A program made the translations under genes and the position numbers. Shown one piece after another: positions 50,006 through 59,429 of a stretch of DNA of 64,000 bases (position 1 is the first letter of the stretch; each line of letters starts with the position of its first letter). Location: contig JAJFHZ010000006.1 in the NCBI GenBank assembly GCA_021775355.1, positions 248,001 to 312,000 of the forward strand, in the 5' to 3' direction. The stretch comes from Amylibacter sp. Lineage in GTDB: Bacteria; Pseudomonadota; Alphaproteobacteria; Rhodobacterales; Rhodobacteraceae. Under the pieces are notes generated by a model, which was given only the letters and a program-made list of their open reading frames with translations, was not told the origin of the DNA and did no database searches.

Positions 50006-52164
50006 TAACGCCCCCTTACCTTTGTTAGACGCAAAGCATTCAGTGACACGCAGATAGATGAGGCCGACATGGCAAGGGCCGCAAGCAAGGGTGTGGCAAG
50101 ACCCACAAGTGCTATTGGAACCGCTATTACGTTATAACCCGCTGCAATCGCAAAATTTTCCAACATGCGGCTTTTGGCGGATTTTGACAGGGATATACAG
50201 GCGTCGATTAAGGTCAGATCATCTTTGATCAACACGAAATCGGATGCGGCACGGGCGGCATCAATAGCAGACGCCGGCGACATGGATACATGTGCAGCGG
50301 CAAGGGCTGCCGTATCATTCAACCCGTCGCCCACCATAAGAACGTGGTTGCCGTAAGATTGGACCAGCGTCAGTTTTTCATCAGGTAAGACACCGCCAAC
50401 GGCACGTTCAATACCAAGTTTTTCAGCCAGCCGGTCAGTTGCAGACTGCGTATCACCCGACAGCATCACAACCTTTAATCCGCGGGCCTGAAGTTGGGTG
50501 ATCGCCGCTTTGCTGCTGGCTTTGATTGTATCTTCGAACAGAAATGCAACGGGTGTCGTTTCACCTATCTGTAGCCATGTTTGCACATAACCTTCAATCG
50601 GTTTACAACCGATCCATTCTGCGCGGCCAAGGCGGATACGCGAACTACCCGTACGCGCCTCTATCCCTTTACCGGCATGTTCGACCACGTTCTGAACAGC
50701 GGGCAGATTTTTGTCAGCAGCAAGTTTTACAACCGCATCAGACAACGGGTGATCGGAATGGGCGGCAAGGCTGGCGGCAAGGTTCAAAACCTCGCCTTTC
50801 GGGGCCTCTACAACAGTCATTTCGCCCGTAGTTAGCGTGCCTGTTTTATCGAATACTACGGTATCGACATCAACCAGACGCTCTAGCGCGGCCCCGTCCC
50901 GGATCAGGATACCCGCGCGATACAAACGCCCACTGGCAGCGGTCATCACTGCAGGAACGGCCAACCCCAGCGCACATGGGCAAGTGATGATCAAAACGGC
51001 CGTGGCAATACCGACGGCAAGGCGCGTGTCGCCTGTGTAGAACTGCCAGAACAGGAATGCGGCCAAGGCCAGCAGGTGTACCAGTGGCGCATAGATTTGC
51101 GCGGCTTTGTCAGCCAGTGTCGTGTATTTGGTTTTGGTGGCCTCGGCAGTGGCCACAAGGGCCGCGATTTCAGCCAGTTTTGTGCCCTGCCCGATTTGCA
51201 TGACATTCACTTCAAACGATGGACCAAGATTAAGCGTACCGCTGTAAACCGCATCCCCAATTGTTATGCCGGCGGGCATGGTTTCGCCTGTGAGCAATGA
51301 CATATCCAGCTCACTTGCACCTTTTGCCACAACACCGTCGACGGGTACACGTGCGCCACGCCGCACAAGCACCCGGTCGCCGATATTCAAGGTTTCAATA
51401 GCAACAGTTTCCACTTGGCCCCTGGTTACCTTTTGGGCACGCGGCATTTCCAATGCGGTCAATTCTACCGCCGCAGAGCGGGCTTTGGCACGGGTTTGGT
51501 GATCCAGATACCGCCCTGCCAACAGGAAAAACGTCAGGGATAAAGCGGCATCAAAATAAGCATGTTCGCCGCCAAGCGCCGTTTCATAAAGAGACAGGCC
51601 AGAGGCCATAAGGATAGCCAGACTGATCGGCACGTCCATGTTCAGCCCACGAACCCGCAAGGCCAACCACGCGTTTTTAAAGAATGGTTGTGCGGTATAA
51701 GCAACCGTCGGCAGAGCTATTGCAGCTGAAATCCAATGCAGAAAATCGCGCGTTACACCATCGGCACCCGCCCAGACAGACACCGATAACAACATCACAT
51801 TCATCGCTGCAAACCCTGCAATACCCAAGCGGATCAACAGGCCGCGTGCGGTCGTATCAACTTTGTCCGTTAAAACTTTCCCGTCCAGAAGATGTGCTTC
51901 AAACCCAAGGTTTGCAAGCTTGTCCAGAACCGCGTCTTCGATCGTTTGACGTCCGTCATACTGCACGTGCAGGCGTTTTAAAGACAGGTTCACGCGTGCG
52001 CCCTGCACGCCATCCAAAGTTTTCAGGCCGCGTTCAATCTTACCGATACAACTCGCGCAATGCACCGTTGGCACGGACAAATCCAGCGAATGTTCAGCGG
52101 TAATGGTTTGTTCTATCTTGTCATGAGGCACCGCAGCGCAGGCAGAACAAGTCGCGACTGTCAT
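50005..52164 (-). CDS. ccoI: Copper-transporting P1B-type ATPase for cbb3 oxidase (CcoI/FixI)
   Basis: This 719-residue ATPase has an N-terminal CSAC (C6, C9), an HMA domain with VHCASCIGK (C36, C39), eight membrane segments, the TCPCALGLAVPA membrane metal site, the phosphorylation motif VFDKTGTLTTGE, HSDHPLSDAVV and VGDGLNDTAAL. This is the FixI/CcoI type that supplies copper to cbb3 oxidase, in contrast to the export ATPase at 60792. It overlaps the FixH gene by 4 bases and ccoS by 1 base. Confidence 0.93.
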   Translation of the reverse strand: MTVATCSACAAVPHDKIEQTITAEHSLDLSVPTVHCASCIGKIERGLKTLDGVQGARVNLSLKRLHVQYDGRQTIEDAVLDKLANLGFEAHLLDGKVLTDKVDTTARGLLIRLGIAGFAAMNVMLLSVSVWAGADGVTRDFLHWISAAIALPTVAYTAQPFFKNAWLALRVRGLNMDVPISLAILMASGLSLYETALGGEHAYFDAALSLTFFLLAGRYLDHQTRAKARSAAVELTALEMPRAQKVTRGQVETVAIETLNIGDRVLVRRGARVPVDGVVAKGASELDMSLLTGETMPAGITIGDAVYSGTLNLGPSFEVNVMQIGQGTKLAEIAALVATAEATKTKYTTLADKAAQIYAPLVHLLALAAFLFWQFYTGDTRLAVGIATAVLIITCPCALGLAVPAVMTAASGRLYRAGILIRDGAALERLVDVDTVVFDKTGTLTTGEMTVVEAPKGEVLNLAASLAAHSDHPLSDAVVKLAADKNLPAVQNVVEHAGKGIEARTGSSRIRLGRAEWIGCKPIEGYVQTWLQIGETTPVAFLFEDTIKASSKAAITQLQARGLKVVMLSGDTQSATDRLAEKLGIERAVGGVLPDEKLTLVQSYGNHVLMVGDGLNDTAALAAAHVSMSPASAIDAARAASDFVLIKDDLTLIDACISLSKSAKSRMLENFAIAAGYNVIAVPIALVGLATPLLAALAMSASSICVSLNALRLTKVRGR

Positions 52165-52637
52165 GATTCTGCTCTGATATAAAGCGACAGTGTGCGCGTG
52201 AATTCAGTTCCGTCCAAAGCGGTTGCAAAAACCCTTGCCTGCCAGTTTCCTGCAGGTAAATCCACCTGTCCCACATATTTATGACCGTCAAACTGCATTG
52301 CCACATCCTGATCATAGTCGTCCGAAGTGGCGAGCCTGATCACAAGGGACACATTCGGCGTGACAACCGTAGCCCCATCAGCCTCAGTCAGGGTCAGTGT
52401 CACCTGCCCTGCCGCATACGATACGGCAGAATTCCAGTTCAGATTATTCTGCGCCTGGCGCCGTGCTTCGAACGTCAAGCTTTCATTATAAGGCGCACGA
52501 GTTTCCAACCCCGGAAACGTTCCAACGGCTGAGTAGGCCAATGCAAGGTTAACCCCTATGATCACGGCGAATGCACCGCCAAAGATCATTGCAACATGGC
52601 CGCCTTTTAGTTCACGTTGTTTTTTTACCTGAGTCAT
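52161..52637 (-). CDS. ccoH: FixH/CcoH family protein
   Basis: This 158-residue protein has one N-terminal membrane helix (GHVAMIFGGAFAVIIGVNLALAYSAV, about 13-38) and a beta-rich periplasmic domain (about 55-158) containing NLNWNSAVSYAAGQVTLTLTEADG in outline. This is the FixH pattern; it helps assemble cbb3 oxidase with CcoI. Overlaps of 4 bases link it to ccoG and ccoI. Confidence 0.9.
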   Translation of the reverse strand: MTQVKKQRELKGGHVAMIFGGAFAVIIGVNLALAYSAVGTFPGLETRAPYNESLTFEARRQAQNNLNWNSAVSYAAGQVTLTLTEADGATVVTPNVSLVIRLATSDDYDQDVAMQFDGHKYVGQVDLPAGNWQARVFATALDGTEFTRTLSLYIRAES

Positions 52638-54049
52638 TTAGCGTTTCCCGCAAACATAGTGTCGACATAAGTGAGTTCACCGTTATCCATGCCTTCAACC
52701 CAGAAGCGTACCGGCGAGGTATCGGATTTGCTTGCACTGTATTCCGGTTTGGCAAAGATATAAACCCGTTGGTGTACTCTGCCATCTGCGGGCACGGGAA
52801 CCATCAACTCATCCGTTCCCTCCAAATCTATCCGCAAAGGTTCTTCGGTTTTAATCGAGATATGAAACACACGGTCTTCGCCGGTTTGATTGCTGATCTT
52901 CAGATCATAAGCGTTGCGAATAGTTCCGTCAGACAAGGTGACAAAACGCGGATTGCGATCGGGTTTTATCGAAGCCGAAAAATCAGACCGTATAAACAAG
53001 GCGACCACAAGACCTATTCCGATAGCAGCCCACATCCCAAAGTAGATGAAATTGCGCAGGCGCAGGATATGGCTCCATACCGTTCTGGGCACATTGCCCG
53101 CACGTTCTAGCGGCTCATCATTAAGAGTACAGTAGTCAATCAATCCACGTGGGCGACCGATTTTTTCCATCATGTTATCGCATGCATCAATACATAATGC
53201 ACAAGTGATACATTCCACTTGCTGACCATCGCGGATATCAATGCCTTGCGGGCAAACAGTCACACAGGCCATGCAATCGATACAGTCACCTTCGGCCTTG
53301 CCCATCTTACCACGCGGCTCACCGCGCCAATCCCGGTAGGCAACGGTCAGGGAATGCTCATCCATCATCGCTGCCTGAATACGCGGCCATGGACACATAT
53401 AGGTACAAACCTGTTCACGCAGAAAGCCACCAAACATGAATGTCGTTGCGGCCATAACAGCAATGGTTGCGTAGGCTACAAAAGCCGCTTGTCCTGCTAT
53501 CAGATCACGTAACAAAGTCGGGGCATCGGCAAAGTAGAACACCCATGCACCACCGGTTGATATACCAATCAACACCCACAGTATCCATTTTATCATGCGC
53601 AGGCGGGCTTTGCGAAAGCTCAATTTTGCGCGTAACAGGCGGATACGTTCATTGCGATCCCCTTCAACCCAGCGTTCAACCAAAATAAACAAATCCGTCC
53701 ACACGGTTTGTGGACAGGCATAACCGCACCAGACACGGCCAAGGGCGGATGTGAACAGGAATAACCCCAGACCCGCCATAATCAGCAAGCCGACAACAAA
53801 GTAAAATTCGTGCGGCCAGATTTTGACCCAGAAGAAGTAAAACCGCGCATTCGCCAGATCGATCAAAACGGCCTGATCCGGCAGATTCACCCCCCTATCC
53901 CAACGCAGCCACGGTGTAATATAATAAATACCAAGGGTGAACGCCATCAGCCACCATTTAAAACGGCGATACCAACCGGAAACCCGTTGCGGGAAGATCG
54001 GCTCGCGGGCTTCAAATAATTTTGGTGGTTCAGTTGATTGGGACGTCAT
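52634..54049 (-). CDS. ccoG: Cytochrome c oxidase accessory protein CcoG (FixG/RdxB)
   Basis: This 471-residue membrane ferredoxin-like protein has several hydrophobic segments, GYACPQTVWTDLF (an FixG hallmark), and two 4Fe-4S motifs: CIDCMACVTVCPQG and CITCALCIDACD (about 255-295). The C-terminal 150 residues are a periplasmic immunoglobulin-like domain. CcoG reduces copper on the way to cbb3 assembly. It starts the ccoGHIS unit, 154 bases after ccoP. Confidence 0.94.
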   Translation of the reverse strand: MTSQSTEPPKLFEAREPIFPQRVSGWYRRFKWWLMAFTLGIYYITPWLRWDRGVNLPDQAVLIDLANARFYFFWVKIWPHEFYFVVGLLIMAGLGLFLFTSALGRVWCGYACPQTVWTDLFILVERWVEGDRNERIRLLRAKLSFRKARLRMIKWILWVLIGISTGGAWVFYFADAPTLLRDLIAGQAAFVAYATIAVMAATTFMFGGFLREQVCTYMCPWPRIQAAMMDEHSLTVAYRDWRGEPRGKMGKAEGDCIDCMACVTVCPQGIDIRDGQQVECITCALCIDACDNMMEKIGRPRGLIDYCTLNDEPLERAGNVPRTVWSHILRLRNFIYFGMWAAIGIGLVVALFIRSDFSASIKPDRNPRFVTLSDGTIRNAYDLKISNQTGEDRVFHISIKTEEPLRIDLEGTDELMVPVPADGRVHQRVYIFAKPEYSASKSDTSPVRFWVEGMDNGELTYVDTMFAGNAK

Positions 54050-54084
54050 ATGTCACCTGATTGTTCTGTTAAAATTGCATTGTT

Positions 54085-54098
54085 CAGATTGCAATCTG
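54085..54098. promoter_or_regulatory. 14-base palindrome upstream of ccoG
   Basis: CAGATTG-CAATCTG is a perfect palindrome about 36 bases before the ccoG ATG. It does not match the FNR consensus. It may be the operator of a separate ccoG promoter. Confidence 0.4.
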
Positions 54099-54132
54099 TG
54101 CATTTATTACAAGGCTTTGCCCCGTACATTCA

Positions 54133-54191
54133 ACACCAGCCTTGGCCTGAACAGGGTAAAGGCTGGTGTCGGACACCCTATTGAAAGGGTG
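54133..54191 (-). other. Two stem-loops between ccoP and ccoG
   Basis: ACACCAGCCTT/AAGGCTGGTGT (54133-54169, perfect 11-base stem) and CACCCT/AGGGTG (54174-54191) lie just after the ccoP stop in the direction of transcription. No T run follows, so they may stabilise the ccoNOQP message or slow polymerase, separating its level from that of ccoGHIS. Confidence 0.6.
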
Positions 54192-54203
54192 CTGATAAGA
54201 TAT

Positions 54204-55067
54204 TTATTCCCCGCCGCCAAGCTGGTGGACGTAGAATGTTACCTGTTTGATTTGCGCGTCCGTAATGCGCGTCTGCCAAGCGGGCATAACACCAAAGCGG
54301 CTGTTAGTAATGGTTTGTGTAATCGTATCGCGATCACTACCATAAAGCCAAAGCGCATCCGCAAGGTTTGGCGCACCTTGTTCACGATCGCCCAATGCTG
54401 TTTCACCGTGGCATGCGGCACAGTTTTCTTCAAAGACTGCTTTGCCGGATGTGGCAAGTGAACCGTCATGATCCTGACCTGAAATCTGAAGAACGTATTC
54501 CGCCACTTGGGTAATTTCTTCGCTTTCCAGTATCTCACCGAATTTCGGCATTTCGGAATAACGCGTATCTTCATCCGTATCATTACGGATACCGTGACGA
54601 ACAGTTGTTGCTATCGCTTCCAAGTCACCACCCCAAAGCCAATCATCATCCTGAAGATTAGGATAGCCTTTTGCCCCTTGGGCACCGGCGCCGTGGCATT
54701 GGGCACAGTAGGTTAGAAAAACCGCCCCGCCGCCTGCCGTGGCAAAACGCGCCAGATCAACATCGGCACTGATACTTTCCAAAGGTGTTGCCAATAACTT
54801 AGCTTCAATTTCGGCATTTTGCGCATTTACAGTATCGATATGTTGCTGAACTTCACCGCGTGATGAAAACTTCAACAAACCGGGGGTCGCACCTTTTAAC
54901 AAAGGTATTGCCGGGTAAGCGATCATATAGCCAAAAGCAAAGATAATGGTCAGATAGAACGTGTACAGCCACCAGCGCGGCATGGGTTTGTCATACTCGC
55001 GTATACCATCCCAATCATGCCCTGTTGTCGGGTAGTCTTCGTCACTCATTTTGATTTTCTTGCTCAT
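54204..55067 (-). CDS. ccoP: cbb3-type cytochrome c oxidase subunit III (CcoP)
   Basis: This 287-residue membrane-anchored dihaem cytochrome has an N-terminal cbb3-specific segment (TTGHDWDGIREYDKPMPRWW), one membrane helix (about 33-55), and two haem c sites, CAQCH at 121-125 and CAACH at 216-220, each followed by a downstream methionine region (MPKFGE; MPAWQ). It passes electrons to CcoO. The start overlaps the end of ccoQ by 4 bases. Confidence 0.95.
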   Translation of the reverse strand: MSKKIKMSDEDYPTTGHDWDGIREYDKPMPRWWLYTFYLTIIFAFGYMIAYPAIPLLKGATPGLLKFSSRGEVQQHIDTVNAQNAEIEAKLLATPLESISADVDLARFATAGGGAVFLTYCAQCHGAGAQGAKGYPNLQDDDWLWGGDLEAIATTVRHGIRNDTDEDTRYSEMPKFGEILESEEITQVAEYVLQISGQDHDGSLATSGKAVFEENCAACHGETALGDREQGAPNLADALWLYGSDRDTITQTITNSRFGVMPAWQTRITDAQIKQVTFYVHQLGGGE

Positions 55068-55282
55068 GACAAACCCTCCAACGGTTTTTCAGATTTGGGG
55101 CTGGAATTATTGTTATCGGCTGCATCCGGCTTGGTTTCACGAAACGGTATCATAGAGGCATCTTCGTGTTGTTTTTTGGCGCCGGGGCGAAACAGCATAA
55201 GCACCGCACCGATGAAGAAAGCCATCATCGCCAAGAGACCCCAGCTATCAGCCATTTCACGCATTACGGAATAGGTATCCAT
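55064..55282 (-). CDS. ccoQ: cbb3-type oxidase subunit CcoQ
   Basis: This 72-residue protein has one membrane helix (SWGLLAMMAFFIGAVLMLFRPG in outline, about 13-34), then a charged cytoplasmic tail. The start at 55282 has GAGAGAAGC upstream; longer frames run into ccoO. CcoQ stabilises the complex. It lies 10 bases after ccoO and overlaps ccoP by 4 bases. Confidence 0.92.
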   Translation of the reverse strand: MDTYSVMREMADSWGLLAMMAFFIGAVLMLFRPGAKKQHEDASMIPFRETKPDAADNNNSSPKSEKPLEGLS

Positions 55283-55292
55283 AGCTTCTCTC

Positions 55293-56018
55293 CTATCGGC
55301 TGGCGCTTGGCTGGAATGTCGAGAAATCAACCAAAGTGCCAAGCATTTGCAAATAAGCGACCAGCGCATCCATTTCGGTCAGTTTTTCCTGCCCGTCGAA
55401 ATTACGCACCTGCGCTTTGGGGTAACGTGCAACCATTTCTTCCCAATCACCATCGGGATCAACCTGAACTTCCATGTCTGCCGCTGCGTTTTCGATCATT
55501 TCGTCCGTATACGGAACACCTACGCGGCTGTTAGCGATCAATACAGCCTGAATACTATCAGGCTTCAGCGCAGTTTTCTTCAGGAAGCCGTATGTGGGCA
55601 TAATGCTTTCCGGCACAACGGAACGCGGATCGGTCAGATGGTCCACATGCCATTCGTCAGAATAACGTGCACCAACGCGGGCAAGATCAGGCCCTGTACG
55701 TTTTGACCCCCATTGGAACGGGTGGTCATAGATACTTTCCACCGCCAGTGAATAGTGCCCGTAACGTTCAACTTCGTCGCGCAAAGGGCGGATCATCTGG
55801 CTGTGACAAACATAACAACCTTCACGCACGTAGATATTGCGCCCTTCCAGTTCCAACGGCGTATAGGGGCGCATCCCTTCGACTTTCTCGATTGTGTTTT
55901 CAAGGTAAAACAGCGGCGCAATTTCCACGGCACCGCCAATGGCGACCACTCCCAAACTTAGGACAAGTAGAAGTGTTGCGTTGGTTTCGACTTTTTTGTG
56001 ATGGCGAAAGAGTGACAT
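55293..56018 (-). CDS. ccoO: cbb3-type cytochrome c oxidase subunit II (CcoO)
   Basis: This 241-residue monohaem cytochrome c has an N-terminal membrane helix (about 14-39) and the haem site CYVCH at 68-72 in [19 protein letters not shown], followed by a family-specific [13 protein letters not shown]. It receives electrons from CcoP. It follows ccoN by 11 bases. Confidence 0.95.
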   Translation of the reverse strand: MSLFRHHKKVETNATLLLVLSLGVVAIGGAVEIAPLFYLENTIEKVEGMRPYTPLELEGRNIYVREGCYVCHSQMIRPLRDEVERYGHYSLAVESIYDHPFQWGSKRTGPDLARVGARYSDEWHVDHLTDPRSVVPESIMPTYGFLKKTALKPDSIQAVLIANSRVGVPYTDEMIENAAADMEVQVDPDGDWEEMVARYPKAQVRNFDGQEKLTEMDALVAYLQMLGTLVDFSTFQPSASR

Positions 56019-56029
56019 TTTATTGCTCC

Positions 56030-57622
56030 TTATTCCGCAGGCACTGCAACTGCAGCACTTGATTTACGTTCGCCTGCCCCTGTGGCGGTCAGCCACAGGT
56101 TCACACACATTATGATCGCACCTGCCAGATACAGCAGCCCGCCTGTTCCGCGTACAATGTACATCGGGAATTTTGCTGCAACCGTGTCGGCAAATGAGTT
56201 TACAAGGAAGCCCTGCGGATCAACTTCGCGCCACATCAGACCTTCCATGATACCCGCAACCCACAAGGATGCGGCATAGAAAACGATACCGATCGTGGCC
56301 AGCCAGAAATGCCAGTTGACCATGCTCATACTATACAACCTATCACGACCCCATAGACGCGGTGTCAGGTAGTAAAGAGCACCGAACGTGATCATACCGT
56401 TCCAGCCAAGAGCACCGGAATGCACGTGTCCGATTGTCCATTCAGTATAATGCGAGAGAGAGTTCACAACCTTGATCGACATCATCGGCCCTTCAAAGGT
56501 GGACATGCCGTAGAAGGCCAAGCTTAACACCATCATCCGCAAAATCGGATCGGTGCGTAATTTGTCCCATGCACCGCTCAGCGTCATCAGACCGTTGATC
56601 ATACCGCCCCAGCTAGGCATCCACAGCATAATCGAAAAGGTCATACCCAGAGTTTGCGCCCAATCAGGCAAGGCTGTGTAATGCAGATGGTGTGGGCCCG
56701 CCCAGATATAAAGGAAGATCAAAGACCAGAAGTGGATGATGGACAACTTGTAACTGAACACAGGTCGATTGGCCTGTTTAGGCACGAAATAGTACATCAT
56801 ACCCAAGAAACCCGCAGTCAGGAAAAATCCAACCGCGTTGTGGCCATACCACCACTGGGTCAGCGCGTCTTGCACGCCGGAGAACAGTTGTACCGATTTT
56901 GACCCGAAGATCGAAACAGGCATGGCCAGATTGTTAACCAGATGCAGCATTGCAATAGTCACGATAAACGACAGGAAGAACCAGTTCGCAACATAGATGT
57001 GTGGTTCTTTACGCTTGAAAATCGTCCCCATGAAGACTGCCAGGTATGCGACCCAGACAAGCGTCAGCCAAATATCGACATACCATTCAGGTTCAGCATA
57101 TTCTTTGGATTGCGTTGCGCCCAACAGATACCCTGTTGCGGCCAGAACGATGAACAGCTGGTAGCCCCAAAAGACAAACCAGCACAGGTTGCCGCCCCAA
57201 AGTCGTGCAGCGGATGTACGTTGTACAATATAGAAAGATGTTGCGATTAAAGCGTTACCGCCAAAAGCAAAAATCACCGCAGATGTGTGCAATGGACGCA
57301 CGCGCCCGAATGTTGTGAATGGAAGATCAAAGTTCAGAGCTGGAAAAGCCAGTTGGAAAGCAATGAATACGCCGACAAGAAACCCGACAACCCCCCAAAA
57401 TGTCGTAGCGATAACTCCCGCTCTGACGACACTGTCTTGATAACCTGTTTCAACGGCAGGTTTTGCATCACCAAAACGTTGCACTTCTCTTATGAAAAGG
57501 AAAAACGAAACCGCCATTATGATCAAAGCGTGTATGATATAGGCCAAATCCTGACCAAAATTAGCAGCCATAGCTGCGCATATCGTAATAAATGATAATA
57601 CGATGAGTTTAAGAATGTCCAT
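56030..57622 (-). CDS. ccoN: cbb3-type cytochrome c oxidase subunit I (CcoN)
   Basis: This 530-residue haem-copper oxidase core has at least twelve membrane helices. Histidine ligands for haem b, haem b3 and CuB are in [56 protein letters not shown] and [20 protein letters not shown]. It is the catalytic subunit of the high-affinity oxidase used at low oxygen. A perfect FNR box lies 68 bases upstream of its ATG. Confidence 0.96.
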   Translation of the reverse strand: MDILKLIVLSFITICAAMAANFGQDLAYIIHALIIMAVSFFLFIREVQRFGDAKPAVETGYQDSVVRAGVIATTFWGVVGFLVGVFIAFQLAFPALNFDLPFTTFGRVRPLHTSAVIFAFGGNALIATSFYIVQRTSAARLWGGNLCWFVFWGYQLFIVLAATGYLLGATQSKEYAEPEWYVDIWLTLVWVAYLAVFMGTIFKRKEPHIYVANWFFLSFIVTIAMLHLVNNLAMPVSIFGSKSVQLFSGVQDALTQWWYGHNAVGFFLTAGFLGMMYYFVPKQANRPVFSYKLSIIHFWSLIFLYIWAGPHHLHYTALPDWAQTLGMTFSIMLWMPSWGGMINGLMTLSGAWDKLRTDPILRMMVLSLAFYGMSTFEGPMMSIKVVNSLSHYTEWTIGHVHSGALGWNGMITFGALYYLTPRLWGRDRLYSMSMVNWHFWLATIGIVFYAASLWVAGIMEGLMWREVDPQGFLVNSFADTVAAKFPMYIVRGTGGLLYLAGAIIMCVNLWLTATGAGERKSSAAVAVPAE

Positions 57623-57689
57623 GTTCTGGCCTTTTGCTGTCCCGTCTTATTCTGATTTTATTGATGCAATGAAGCAGTGGCAATAGTCT

Positions 57690-57703
57690 TTGATCTGAAT
57701 CAA
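57690..57703. promoter_or_regulatory. FNR box between ccoN and divergent stress protein gene
   Basis: TTGAT-CTGA-ATCAA matches the FNR consensus TTGAT-N4-ATCAA at every defined position. It lies 68 bases upstream of the ccoN ATG and 55 bases before the divergent Usp gene, so FnrL encoded at 58613 may control both. Confidence 0.88.
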
Positions 57704-57757
57704 GGTTTCCCAAATCAAGTCCTTTATAAACAACCTGAATGAAGACAGGAGTTACTC

Positions 57758-58600
57758 ATGTCCTATAAATCGATTTTAACAATCTGGGACGGCAAAGACA
57801 GTAGCGTTCCATCCATACGTAAAGCGATCAGGCTGACGGTGGAAGCGGGCGGGCATTTGCATATCATTTGTCCGGCTTATATCACCATTATTCAGACCCA
57901 GTCCTACCCCTATCTGGATTTTCCCGTCGAACTGAAAGCAGAGGAACGGGAACGGGCAGAAAAAAACGCGGCCAAACTTGTCGCCGAGGCTGAAAAGTTT
58001 GCCACAGAGGAACTTATATTTTTCAGCGTTGAGACTGCTGTGATTAACCGTGATCAACTATCAAGTCTGATGTCACATACCGCCAAGTTCTGTGACCTGA
58101 CGGTTCTGCCGCGCCCCTTTGGGCCGGAACGTACCGAAACCGATGAGAAAATCACCGAGGGAACGCTCTTGGCATCTGAATGCCCGGTCCTGATTGTTCC
58201 TGACGAAGATGTGGGTCACAGAGAAGAAAAAGTGGTAATTGCTTGGGATGGCAGCCATCACGCCTTGCGTGCTGTACGCGGGGCATTGCCATTATTGCGC
58301 AAAGCCACACAAGTGGATGTGGTAATTATCGCAAATTCCAAACGTACCGTCTTGCAGGCTGAAGTTTCCGGCGAAATAGCGACCTTTCTGGCGCGTCACC
58401 GTATAAAAGTCGACGTGAACATTCTTCCCAATACTGCTGCAAAAATTGCTGACATTATTCGCTCGCACGCCAGTGATCTTGGGGCCAATCTGATTGTGAT
58501 GGGTGGCTATGGCCATTCGCCAATGCGTGAATTTCTGTTTGGCGGGCCAACACGTAATATGTTGCAAGACTGTAGGGTGCCAATTTTCATGGCACATTAG
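57758..58600 (+). CDS. Tandem-domain universal stress protein
   Basis: This 280-residue protein has two Usp domains: residues 1-150 (SYKSILTIWDGKDSSVPSIRKAI start) and 150-280 (EKVVIAWDGSHHALRAVRG start), the second ending LIVMGGYGHSPMREFLFGGPTRNML, a good ATP-binding motif. It is divergent from ccoN across an FNR box, so it is probably induced when oxygen falls. Similar Usp proteins accompany FNR regulons in other proteobacteria. It converges on fnrL with 12 bases between stops. Confidence 0.88.
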   Translation: MSYKSILTIWDGKDSSVPSIRKAIRLTVEAGGHLHIICPAYITIIQTQSYPYLDFPVELKAEERERAEKNAAKLVAEAEKFATEELIFFSVETAVINRDQLSSLMSHTAKFCDLTVLPRPFGPERTETDEKITEGTLLASECPVLIVPDEDVGHREEKVVIAWDGSHHALRAVRGALPLLRKATQVDVVIIANSKRTVLQAEVSGEIATFLARHRIKVDVNILPNTAAKIADIIRSHASDLGANLIVMGGYGHSPMREFLFGGPTRNMLQDCRVPIFMAH

Positions 58601-58612
58601 GCCGATTTTCCC

Positions 58613-59362
58613 CTAGGCCAAAAACCCACCGTCTGCATCATCGCCCGTCTCCTCTAGGAGGCGGGCAAAATCATTTACAATAACATGACGTTTTTTCTCT
58701 AACTTGATGACGCCGTCTTTGCGAAGCGCGTTGATCTGGCGGCTGACGGTTTCCAGCGTCAATCCCAGATATTCCGACATTGCTTCACGTGTCAGGCTAA
58801 GATCAAAGGACACTTCGTTCTTTGCCGCATCCGGTAGGATGTTCTGGCGTCGCGCGATAATTGTCAGCAGGCTGGCGATTTTCTCGCGGGCAGTTTTACG
58901 GCCCAGCAGCAACATCCACTCGCGGGCCGCGTCCAATTCATCCAATGCCATTTCCAACATGCGTTCGCGCAAATTTGGAATATCACGCAATAGTTTTTCG
59001 AACGGTTTACGTTCGAATCTGCATAAGGTCACTTCCGTAGTCGCCTCAACATCAAAAGCGGAATATGCGCGCCCAGGCCGACCGACAAAATCACTTGGCA
59101 ACAACAAGCCCACCATTTGCTTGCGACCGTCTTCCATTGTTTGGGAAAGCCGGGCAACACCGAAAACGACCGAGCCGACAAACGCCATCTTGTCACCTGC
59201 AAAAATAATAGGGTCACCAGCCGCATATGTCTTGTAGGATTTCATTGCCTCCAAAAGTGCCATTTCGGACTTTTCACAATATGCGCAAACAGCCCGATGT
59301 TTGATCGGACATTCATTGCAATCGATACTTGCAGGTGTAAATTGAGAGGCAATAATTTTCAT
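58613..59362 (-). CDS. fnrL: Oxygen-responsive Crp/Fnr family regulator FnrL
   Basis: This 249-residue regulator has an N-terminal cysteine set C15, C18, C26 (also C29) and an internal C114, enough for a 4Fe-4S cluster as in FNR. A cyclic-nucleotide-like beta roll, dimer helix and HTH follow, with the recognition helix LTLETVSRQINALRKDG (E-x2-S-R as in FNR). AGGGGAT precedes the ATG. It is the likely activator for both FNR boxes in the window. An FNR-like box also lies 22 bases upstream of its own ATG, allowing autorepression. Confidence 0.92.
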   Translation of the reverse strand: MKIIASQFTPASIDCNECPIKHRAVCAYCEKSEMALLEAMKSYKTYAAGDPIIFAGDKMAFVGSVVFGVARLSQTMEDGRKQMVGLLLPSDFVGRPGRAYSAFDVEATTEVTLCRFERKPFEKLLRDIPNLRERMLEMALDELDAAREWMLLLGRKTAREKIASLLTIIARRQNILPDAAKNEVSFDLSLTREAMSEYLGLTLETVSRQINALRKDGVIKLEKKRHVIVNDFARLLEETGDDADGGFLA

Positions 59363-59383
59363 ATCCCCTAAAGATCAAAAAAA

Positions 59384-59397
59384 TTGACTTAGATCAA
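59384..59397. promoter_or_regulatory. FNR box between fnrL and hemN
   Basis: TTGAC-TTAG-ATCAA differs from the FNR consensus at one position. Its centre lies about 40 bases before the hemN ATG and about 29 bases before the fnrL ATG, so it could activate hemN and repress fnrL. Confidence 0.82.
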
Positions 59398-59429
59398 GGT
59401 CACATAATTGATGCATGTTATAGAATCCT

